DNA from: Patellaria atrata CBS 101060
Taxonomy: Eukaryota; Ascomycota; Dothideomycetes; Patellariales; Patellariaceae
DNA: 64,000 nt
Reading direction: 5' to 3'
Assembly (NCBI GenBank): GCA_010093705.1
Contig: MU006113.1
Coordinates: forward strand, 53,245 to 117,244
The position numbers and the translations under genes are program-made. Numbering within the stretch: the stretch's first letter is position 1; each line of letters starts with the position of its first letter. The notes under the pieces were generated by a model. That model saw only the letters and a program-made list of their open reading frames with translations. It did no database searches and was not told where the DNA came from. Positions 56,335 to 64,000 of the stretch are shown here, piece after piece.

Positions 56335-57596
56335 ATGTTCAGGCCTCATGTGTTACGTCAGGCCCTTCGGAACTCTGCTCCTTCAATTGCTCTTGATACT
56401 TCCGCTCGCGCATTCTTGTTAGACGTTCCTAAAGCTCGTTTCATATCATCTACATCTGCGTTGCTGAGAAAGGGAGATCAACATGATGCGGCATCAACAG
56501 CAGGAAAACCCGGTGAATCCGGCGACCACGAAGGCCAATTCGCCCGCACAGATGGTAGTGTGCGAGTTGAATATCCGGAAAAGCAAGGACTTCCAGCAAG
56601 TCAACCAGTACAAGGTCGGGGTGGGCGGCATTTCAAACGTACACTAGCTACTTTCTCCCTGGAGGGTAGAGTTGCTGTTGTTACTGGGGGCGCGAGAGGC
56701 CTGGGTTTAGTCATGAGTCAAGGTCTTGTAGAGAGTGGAGCAGATGTTGCACTCGTTGACTTGAATAGTAAGTTGGTTGGGAGCATAGACAGGTGAATTG
56801 CTGACCCCTCTTGGAGAGGATGAAGCTGCTAAGTCGGCACAACAATTGGTGGATAACTGGAAATCCGAGAACCCAGACGCGGATAGGTAAGTAAAACACT
56901 TACATGGATCATAACAGCAGCTGATATGATGATAGGGTCCCAAACGTTACTGCTCACTATGCGGATGTCTCTAATCCAACGTCGGTGGATGAAGCCATAT
57001 CGGAAATCCTTCAGCAGCACGGCAAAATAGACAATCTGGTAACCTCTGCGGGCTTCACAGAGAATTTTGACGCCGTCTCCTATCCTTACGATCGAATGAA
57101 GAAACTCTGGGGAGTAAATGTGGACGGAACATACCTTTTTGGCGTTGCTGTTGCAAAACATCTCATGGAACGCAAAGCACCAGGAAGTCTAGTATTCATC
57201 GGTAGTATGTCTGGCGCAGTGGTCAATGTCCCTCAACCACAGGCTCCATACAATGCTGCAAAAGCTGCTGTGAGGCATTTGGCGGCCAGTTTCGCGGTTG
57301 AGTGGGCACATGCGGGTATCCGAGTGAATACCATCAGTCCTGGTTATATGTTGACTGCTCTGTGAGTGAATGCCATAGACATAGTGCGGTCCTAAAAGCA
57401 ACTGACGTCCCACAGAACGAAGAAGATTTTGGATGACAATCCGGAATTGAAGCAGAAATGGACATCTCTGATCCCTCAAGGAAAGATGGGACGACCTGAG
57501 GACCTGATGGGTGCAGTCACTTTCCTGAGCTCGGATGCGAGCGCATATATGACGGGAGCTGACCTTCGGATTGACGGTGGATATACGGTGACTTAG
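56335..57596 (+). CDS. Short-chain dehydrogenase/reductase with mitochondrial-type leader
   Basis: Four exons: 56335-56767, 56817-56886, 56936-57361 and 57416-57596, giving 369 residues, about 110 longer at the N-terminus than a bare SDR. That extension starts [20 protein letters not shown] and is Arg/Ser/Ala-rich, as in a mitochondrial presequence, with a linker to the catalytic domain. Classical SDR motifs: nucleotide-binding TGGARGLG, acidic DLN after beta-2, [10 protein letters not shown], catalytic Ser in [16 protein letters not shown] and YNAAK for the Tyr/Lys pair. It ends [11 protein letters not shown]. The pattern around [19 protein letters not shown] is close to fungal sugar-alcohol (arabinitol/sorbitol-type) dehydrogenases, so a polyol substrate is possible but not shown. 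Confidence 0.88.
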
Positions 57597-58346
57597 AAAA
57601 TTAGGGAGTTGATCAAGTAAGATAATGGAAGTAACTATACGAAAACCAAGAGAAAAGTGTACCGTAGATCTACTGCCATCGTACAGTACAGCAATTATGT
57701 CAGCGAGTGATCAGCGCCTCAGGCTAAAACTGCACCAGACCGTGGCTTTCCCTTGTCCCGGTCGTAACTCGTAACCAAATTCTGTTATTTTTCGCCAAAT
57801 AATACCCACGACTACGGTTCTCTTTTATGATTATCCTGACATCAACCGTTGGATATATGAGGTTCGCGTTTTCAGGGAGGAACTCCTATCCTTCGTCGAC
57901 AACTGCAACCTAATCGGCAACGCGTTTTGAAATGGGCCGTATTCCTCGAAGCTATAGGCTTCGAAGGAGCATGGGGGCTATGACGGCGCTCACGCGCGTC
58001 TCCCTGCAGGGAGGCTGAGACCTGGATATCTACCTAAGCTACGGAACACTTCCAGATTTCTTTAGGAATCCGAGCCTTGTCTTTCTCGAATTGATATCTC
58101 GCGGATGTTAACGTAGACGGTTTAGAACGTTGTTCACTACAATCGGTGTGTAATTGCTTGTAAGTTCATTCGAGTCCGACGCTGTCGATTGACATTCAGT
58201 TGATTTTAGTTCCAGCTACGCACTACAATTATCATTGGAGTCTGAAAGAGTACACCACTGGCTATAACAACAATAACGGAGAAGTTACACGTACTGGAAA
58301 GGATTATGACGTCTCCCACCTATTATCTATCCTACAATCCTACATA
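57597..58346. other. Intergenic and kinase leader, 0.75 kb
   Basis: It includes a GTACAGTACAG motif (57681-57691), a small hairpin (57946-57964) and, right before the kinase ATG, 49 in-frame codons open upstream without a Met. An acceptor-like TTCCAG near 58210-58216 leaves room for an extra 5' exon of the kinase. Confidence 0.45.
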
Positions 58347-61300
58347 ATGGCCTTGTCAACTGGTCTAGATACAAAAGTAGCGAGAAGGAAGACGTCAATA
58401 TATGCTGGAGTAGGGTCATGGAATTGGCAGGAAAACCCAGCGAGGGCTGACAGTCCAGTGTCGGGAGAATCACCAACATCTGAAAGCGAGCTGGCGGATG
58501 GGACGTCCTTGACTAGTCACCCCCCTCAAAAAGCTGAAAAGGCTGACCAACCCCTCATTGGGATGCTTCAGATTAATGGACAACAAGCCTCAATAAAAGT
58601 TAACTTCCCACCATCTCTACGGAAGAGCTCCTCTGCAGATACGCTTGCACCTAACGATGAAGCACAGCAGCGTACATCTATCTTAACCGATCCCGGTCCA
58701 CTTATCCGACCACAGTTGCTTGATATCAGAACAAAAGATCGAGTATATTCATATGAGACATTGACCAAGCACCATGAAACGTTTGCCGATTATCTTTACC
58801 AACACTCGGGAGAGGACTACATCAGTGTACCAGGAAGATCATATGCTTATCTTGAGATTAACACATTTGTTGAGTCTTGCATAGACGTGTATGATGCAAT
58901 TGTCAATCCAATCAGTTTACACGCAATCAGAGGGCGAAGGGAGAGATATTCTGCCGTTCGTCTCCATCGCCGGGAACGAATCGCTGGATTAGGAGAGCGA
59001 GGACTGTGCCGACTTGTACGAGATATCCATGTAGAGTTCCAACGCAGATTTTCAGGACCACTAAGTCTTCGTTTTCCTGAAATAAGGGCTGGGAAGTCTG
59101 ATGAGTTACCTAATTCGCTCCGTGGAGGTCCACATACGCCACGGTCTGCCGCCGACAATATATCAGATAGGAGTGAGACACCAGAGGGGGAGGAGGATAT
59201 CGATATTAAAGAGCTTGTGGGTACCACCGACTACGAGCAGGCCCTATCGAAATATATCGGTATTTATCATAATATCGAATCTAAGAAGAAAACGGCGATT
59301 ATGAATTATATTCGAGACAATTATCTTTCTGAAGCTATTGCTTCAGCCACTGATGATGATGGACCGGATCTTCCATCGAATAATGTGCCTCAGACAGCGA
59401 CGAGATTTACCTTTGCTGAAGACTTGGGATATGACATAGGGTTTGATACCATGAGTGCTTCAGCAGGAGATTTGACTGGTGTCGACAGAGCTAATAAGGA
59501 GGAGTATAAGCATGATCCACTCCCAGAGAATTCACATCTTCATACTTATTCTGAAGAGAAAGTAAACGATATTGCAGAACTAGATGGAAATGAGATTTTT
59601 GAACTGGATGGAACTGGAATCATGACCGGACTGGACGAGAAACAGATTCCCGTTGAATCAGACCAAGGAAGAATGATGGACTGGGAGTTGTCAATGCAGT
59701 CTTTCAAGGATCTATCAGGATTTGACCATGATATCTCGAACAAGCTTAATATATCCCTCATTCGCACTCCTTCGGTGGGTGCGATTGACCCACCTTCGAA
59801 TGACTCCCTTCTTGATTTACGCCGTAGTATCAGCCTAGAGAGAGAGATGACGGTCATTTCTGAAGATGGAGAATTAGTCCTGGATGAGAAAAGTGGTAAT
59901 GCCCTCGATGTCATTGATGAGGACACTAGGTTAGATATGAACAATTCGGGCTGGCGTCCACCAGGTCCTAGAGGTCTTGCCGAAATCACAAGGGATTCGC
60001 TTGTCCTACGCCGGTCTATACTCCGTGAGAAGATGTATGCCTTAGCACAGAGAAGAATACCACCACCCAGTACTACAGACCCTGATAATCATCGCTCTTC
60101 GGCGATTACTTTTCGATCATCTCAGTCGACATCAAGATTCAGTCAAGGGTCTGGCAACACTACAAGATCTTCTGAACTAGAATTTTTTACTCCACGCTCT
60201 AGTAAATCTTTCCGCTTTACACCTCGATCTAGTCTCAACATCCGCTCAGCTCCATCTATACGAGAATCGGGTATATATACTATCAGATCGAGCACATCGA
60301 CTTATCATACAGTATCTTCCGGTCTTCGCAGCAGCGCCAATAGTCTCGCTGATGGAAATGTTCAGACTGCAAGCGAGTGGAAGGTCTTCCTCCAGGATGA
60401 CGATATCCAACCAGACTATTTGAACGAGCAGAATTGGTCGGGCCGTGGCCAGCATGCCGAGTATGAACCCAATGAAGAAGATCAAATTCCACTCCAACAC
60501 GAGAGAGAAATCTCCGTCACAGATAAAACTAAAATCGACAGCGTACGATGCCGCAGGATTAGACTGGCACGGAAGACCATACCATGGATACCTACGTTGG
60601 CGAAACGTAAGTTGGCCATCCAGGAGGTCAAATTATTGCAAAAGTTAAACCATGCCCATATCATCCGCGTTGTTGGTTCGTACACAATCAACCGCCAGCT
60701 CTCGATTCTGCTCTATCCTGTAGCCGATGAGGACTTGGCAACTTATATTAAGAGAACCTGTGAGTTTGGAAAGCTTAAACATTTCGACATCTCTTCTGCC
60801 CGTGGAGCAATCACTATGGTACAGTTCTTCGCTTGTCTTGCAAATGCACTACAGTATATTCATTCTCAGAACGTGAGGCACAGGGACATCAAACCAAAGA
60901 ACATCCTAGTCAAACGAATGCTCAACCGGATTGAAAGTGAAACCCCATATCAAGATACCTCGCTCTGGCAAAACTACGTGTATAAAGTTTACATTACCGA
61001 TTTTGATATTTCGCGTGCATACAAAACCCCCGATGATGCGGAAACCGAAGGTCCCACCGCGTACACTAGAATTTATGCCGCGCCAGAAGTTATTGATCAT
61101 TATGACAAGCGCAGCTTTCCATCGGACGTTTTCTCCCTTGGCTGTTGCTTTGCGGAAATGCTGGAGGTTCTTGCTCGTTACAGTTCACACCCGCCACTAA
61201 AGACACTACAGTGGCTTCAGATTGATCCTGAGAGCGGGAGGAGGTCTTACCAAGGGAACCTCGAGGCGGTTCAGAAGTGGGTTGGTAATCTGGATTTCAC

Positions 61301-61508
61301 TGACCGCTTTTGGGACACGTACTGGCACACCACGCTCGAAAACCCTCGTAAGGTGACGCTAGAGATGATCCGTAGAAAGCCTAGCGCACGCCCGAGTATG
61401 GCGGCCATTGTTGAGAAGTATCTTCCGCCAAAACCGTGTTGTCTTACTGGTCAAGAAGCGTTCGAAGCAAGTTTCCCGGCTACATCTCAATCGAGTCCAT
61501 GGATCTGA
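58347..61508 (+). CDS. Large protein kinase-like protein with DFD in place of DFG
   Basis: Single exon from the first in-frame ATG (58347; MALSTGLDTKVARRKTSIYA), 1053 residues. The frame is open 49 codons further upstream, so another 5' exon is possible. About residues 160-250 hold a helical domain (SYAYLEINTFVESCIDVYDA, then RGLCRLVRDIHVEFQRRFSG). Residues ~290-730 are acidic then Ser/Arg-rich and probably disordered. The kinase domain lies at ~730-1035: a VAIK-like RIRLARKTIPW, EVKLLQKLNHAHIIRVVGSY, catalytic loop VRHRDIKPKNILVK (~846-859), VYITDFDISRAYK (~882-894), AAPEVIDHYDKRSFPSDVFS and a subdomain-XI Arg in RRKPSARPSM. No clear glycine loop is seen. The HRD Asp, the Asn and the APE are present, but the DFG Gly is Asp, so activity is uncertain. 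Confidence 0.8.
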   Translation: MALSTGLDTKVARRKTSIYAGVGSWNWQENPARADSPVSGESPTSESELADGTSLTSHPPQKAEKADQPLIGMLQINGQQASIKVNFPPSLRKSSSADTLAPNDEAQQRTSILTDPGPLIRPQLLDIRTKDRVYSYETLTKHHETFADYLYQHSGEDYISVPGRSYAYLEINTFVESCIDVYDAIVNPISLHAIRGRRERYSAVRLHRRERIAGLGERGLCRLVRDIHVEFQRRFSGPLSLRFPEIRAGKSDELPNSLRGGPHTPRSAADNISDRSETPEGEEDIDIKELVGTTDYEQALSKYIGIYHNIESKKKTAIMNYIRDNYLSEAIASATDDDGPDLPSNNVPQTATRFTFAEDLGYDIGFDTMSASAGDLTGVDRANKEEYKHDPLPENSHLHTYSEEKVNDIAELDGNEIFELDGTGIMTGLDEKQIPVESDQGRMMDWELSMQSFKDLSGFDHDISNKLNISLIRTPSVGAIDPPSNDSLLDLRRSISLEREMTVISEDGELVLDEKSGNALDVIDEDTRLDMNNSGWRPPGPRGLAEITRDSLVLRRSILREKMYALAQRRIPPPSTTDPDNHRSSAITFRSSQSTSRFSQGSGNTTRSSELEFFTPRSSKSFRFTPRSSLNIRSAPSIRESGIYTIRSSTSTYHTVSSGLRSSANSLADGNVQTASEWKVFLQDDDIQPDYLNEQNWSGRGQHAEYEPNEEDQIPLQHEREISVTDKTKIDSVRCRRIRLARKTIPWIPTLAKRKLAIQEVKLLQKLNHAHIIRVVGSYTINRQLSILLYPVADEDLATYIKRTCEFGKLKHFDISSARGAITMVQFFACLANALQYIHSQNVRHRDIKPKNILVKRMLNRIESETPYQDTSLWQNYVYKVYITDFDISRAYKTPDDAETEGPTAYTRIYAAPEVIDHYDKRSFPSDVFSLGCCFAEMLEVLARYSSHPPLKTLQWLQIDPESGRRSYQGNLEAVQKWVGNLDFTDRFWDTYWHTTLENPRKVTLEMIRRKPSARPSMAAIVEKYLPPKPCCLTGQEAFEASFPATSQSSPWI

Positions 61509-62269
61509 TGAAAACTTTCAAGAGGATGAAAGTCTTTCAAGAGGGTTCAAAGTCGACTTGTGAACATCTACAATACCAATGCAGATTATTTTGATCATGT
61601 TCAAACATTTGATTGGGGAAAACTTGGATAAAATTAGAGAAATTGATACCCTGGGAAGGCGTTATTATTTGCGTTCAAATGTTAGGTGCTCTGATCATGA
61701 ATTCTTGGACAGTATATAATGGAGCTGTAGTAGTGGAGTTACGGTATTCGAAACTGTTCCTCTGATGCTATCAAATGACTCTTCAATCTTATGAATATCT
61801 CTTCCCTCATCATAGTACCTTAAAGCTTGTGCAGTTCACTTCAAATTTACCTCGCATTAATACCCATATAGTAGGTTACAAAATTTCGTTAATCTGAAGT
61901 AGAACCATACGATTTCCGTCTCCCGAACAATGAACTATACAGTTCCGGAGTATGGTCTAGCCACACCTAATTCGAAGCCAGAAGTGGCAGTACGCCATGG
62001 GATATACAAAGGGTGTATAACGTCCATATGTACATTCTAATGGACGTAGAAAAATATGAAATATCTTCTACTCCACCACTCCCGTTCTCCTTGATTGCTG
62101 TACGAGCGCTGTATGTACAGTACATATTGCTACAAGCCGTAGAATCGCTACATCCCCTACTAATCAGTTTCAGCCAACCGATTCACCGTGATGCATTTTT
62201 GGACGCCCAACGCCGACCACCGTCCTATATCCCTCATCTCTCATCCCAAATACCTTCTCTTGTCCCTTC
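61509..62269. other. Convergent 3' intergenic, 0.76 kb
   Basis: AT-rich. A GTACAGTAC palindrome lies at 62115-62123 inside a longer CTGTA-rich stretch (62098-62123). The frame at 62013-62273 (+) is antisense-adjacent and does not look coding. Confidence 0.5.
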
Positions 62270-63201
62270 TTAACTCTTCTTCACAGCAACGCCCACCAAC
62301 GTCGGAACTGTACTCCACTTATTAACCGTCTCCAACTTGACACTCTCCCACTCGCCTCCCTCCTTCCCAGCCACCTCTCTAACCGCCCTCTCCGTATCCC
62401 GATCCAAGCAGCACCCGCCCATCCAAAACTTCCACCCAACGAGCATATACACCGTCTGCAGTACCCTCGCAGCCAAACTACCCCCCTCAACACGCCACGG
62501 ATTGACCACATGCTCACACACGACTAGTCTCCCCCCCGGCTTAAGCAACCCGTACAACCCCGCCACCGTCTCCTGAAGGCGCGGAACCCCGCACAACACG
62601 CGCACAGAGACGATAGCATCGAAGACGCCCTCGCCACCCCGGCCATCCCTCAACACGCCCTCCTTCGCGAGGGCCGGGATCAGGCTCTCAGGCTGTGCGC
62701 CGCAGGCCAGGACGCGGTATTTAGATCCGAGACCCGCTTGCTCCGCTTTCGCCCGCAGCCGCTCGTGCAGCCCGACTGCGGGCTCGGCGCCGTACATGTA
62801 CGCGACGGCGGGCGCGGAGGCGGAGTAGCGGTGTAGCTGCTCGCCGCTGCCGGGGCCGATGTCTAAGACGACGCCGGAGAGGGAGGAGAGGAGCGGGAGG
62901 AGCGGGACGGGCATCTCGGCGGCGAGGGAGGCGCCGTTGGCGTTCCAGAAGCGGGTGAAGGCCTGGTCGCGGAATCTGGTCACCGAGGTCAGGGTGGGGA
63001 TGTCGAGGTGGATGAGGGCGGTTAGGAGAGCGAGGGTGTGGTCTATGTGGTCTTTTTGTTAGTTGGGATGGGGGGATGGTGGGGGCATGACGGACGGTAG
63101 AGGCATATTGTCATGAGGATGAGGGGGCCTATGAAGCCTTGGATTCGGTCGTTGAGGGTGGGAGGGCCGCCTGTGTATTTGCTTCGTTGGACTGTTGTCA
63201 T
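62270..63201 (-). CDS. Membrane-anchored SAM-dependent methyltransferase
   Basis: Two exons: 63201-63096 and 63042-62270, giving 292 residues. The N-terminus MTTVQRSKYTGGPPTLNDRI leads into a hydrophobic segment (GFIGPLILMTICLYH) and a second hydrophobic stretch (TLALLTALIHLDIPTL), so it is membrane-anchored. The class I methyltransferase core follows: FTRFWNANGASLA, motif I VVLDIGPGSGEQL (93-105), a post-I acidic YGAEP, FDAIVSVRVLCGV, and LLKPGGRLVVCEHVVNPWR. This layout is like METTL7/TMT1-type thiol or lipid methyltransferases and their fungal relatives; the substrate is unknown. The donor GTCCGT in the intron is weak but restores the membrane segment. Gene body GC content is clearly higher than in the flanks. 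Confidence 0.82.
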
Positions 63202-63757
63202 CGTTGCGCTTTGCGAAGGCCTGAGGAGGGGTTGAAGGACGCAGTTGTAATGCTATGGGGAGGCGTAATTGAGAGGGTGAAAGGCATATTCTTCAGCTGG
63301 GGATGTGGGCAGGAAGGCCGTTCTATACTCGGCTGCCATGTTCTGCATAGATACAGTAGTGGAAGTCCAGTTAGCCTGAAGTATGATAGGGACTTGCATG
63401 CGGAGAAGGAAAGGATGAAGTTCGGAGTTTTGATATATCTCGGTGACCATACAAATTTAAGCTATACACATTGCTTGCCCACAGTTATCGATCATTGGAC
63501 AATTAGCGAATGCAGCTGAGCTGATTGGCGTTATGGGGACGGGAAGTTATGTGAAGTTACAAAGGGATGCGATCCGTATGTACCTTCTAAGGTTATAGCT
63601 CTCAGGAACTTTTTGCCTGGAGCTGAAACAACCTCACTTCCAACACCACTTACTCATCATACAACAACTCACTCACCACCACCATAAAAAGAGCCAGGAA
63701 ACACTGTTTCAAGTCTAACAGTCAAAACCCACAAATCCAAAGAAACCGTCATCAATC
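63202..63757. other. Divergent promoter region
   Basis: This is 556 bp between the methyltransferase (-) and the last gene (+). CA/CT-rich just before 63758. The frame at 63139-63519 (+) mostly mirrors the methyltransferase exon and is not a gene. Confidence 0.5.
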
Positions 63758-64000
63758 ATGGGCCGCTGGGCAGATCTGGAAGAAGTACGCCACACCACAC
63801 GTGCCCTCATTCCCTCCAACCCTCCCTTCCCCCATCTCCTCAACCAACACCCCCCTAACATAATCCCCAGGACGAACACCGTCTCCCAGACGGCATGCAA
63901 CGCATCGCCTACGACGCCGACACGCAACGCTACACCTTCCGCGACCGCGACGGCAGCCACTGGGAATCGAGCCCCGGGGCACGGTACGGGCGTTTACAAC
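63758..64000 (+). CDS. N-terminus of a fungal protein, possibly LysM (CBM50) family; partial
   Basis: Exon 1 is 63758-63784 (MGRWADLEE) with donor GTACGC. An 86 bp intron ends CCCCAG, and exon 2 runs from 63871 off the right edge (DEHRLPDGMQRIAYDADTQR, then YTFRDRDGSHWES and a GARYGRL end). The MGRWADL start and the YDADTQxYTFxDxDGSxWE pattern resemble the N-terminus of fungal proteins annotated as CBM50/LysM-domain proteins, recalled from memory. The LysM domain itself would lie beyond the window, so this name is tentative. There is no signal peptide, so the protein is probably intracellular. Confidence 0.6.
   Translation, partial: MGRWADLEEVRHTTRALIPSNPPFPHLLNQHPPNIIPRTNTVSQTACNASPTTPTRNATPSATATAATGNRAPGHGTGVYN

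Noticed and set aside
57946-57964. Hairpin with 7-bp arms (TCGAAGC / GCTTCGA)
   Set aside because: The stem is short and isolated; it is common by chance and no function is implied.

Overview
The window looks like nuclear DNA of a filamentous ascomycete (Pezizomycotina); I cannot fix the class. Genes carry several short introns, mostly about 50-60 bp, with GTRNGT-like donors and YTNAC branch sites. Gene families typical of this group are present: an Sfl1-type HSF factor, a Tof1/Swi1 replication-fork protein, a fungal TMEM16 scramblase of about 730 residues, a Tri4-like P450 and a BTB protein. There is no operon structure, plasmid or phage signature, CRISPR array or convincing tRNA. Exon models were read by hand from splice sites, reading frame and family resemblance; exon lengths sum to a multiple of three in every spliced model.

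Layout. 1-1234 (-): secreted repeat protein running off the left edge. 4079-4752 (-): small gene with no clear start, head to head with an S6K-like AGC kinase (4874-6667, +). 6990-8401 (-): single-pass membrane protein. 10035-12181 (+): SAP-domain nuclear protein, convergent with a low-complexity nuclear protein (13074-15224, -). 16251-17114 (+): reading frame cut by one in-frame TGA. 17439-18352 (-): Xpt1-type purine phosphoribosyltransferase. Then a 4.3 kb gene-poor stretch rich in GTACAG/CTGTAC palindromes leads into an Sfl1-like factor (22702-24807, +) with a long leader. 26325-27302 (-): BTB protein. 28620-29217 (+): E2 ubiquitin-conjugating enzyme. 29594-30293 (-): small membrane protein, divergent from dolichol-phosphate mannose synthase (30526-31312, +). 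31716-32515 (+): ribosomal protein S18. 32707-33709 (-): mitochondrial 3-hydroxyacyl-CoA dehydrogenase, divergent from tof1 (34000-37602, +). 37957-39487 (+): repeat-containing protein.

40120-50042 is a run of four minus-strand genes: cyclase-family protein, P450, TMEM16 scramblase and a 4CL-like acyl-CoA ligase with a possible peroxisomal C-terminus. 51124-54127 (+) encodes an AlkB-signature 2-oxoglutarate/Fe(II) dioxygenase behind two Cys-rich clusters; it is the most unusual protein here. It is followed by a membrane-anchored inositol 5-phosphatase (54631-55971, -), divergent from a mitochondrial-type SDR (56335-57596, +), a large kinase with DFD in place of DFG (58347-61508, +), a membrane-anchored SAM methyltransferase (62270-63201, -) and the start of a possible LysM-family gene (63758-, +).

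Most neighbours are unrelated housekeeping or regulatory genes. The P450/cyclase/CoA-ligase run could hint at secondary metabolism, but the scramblase lies inside it and no backbone synthase is present, so I do not call a cluster. Best leads: the AlkB-like protein, the DFD kinase, two introns that keep the reading frame open if retained, two in-frame TGA codons followed by open frame, and the recurrent intergenic palindrome.
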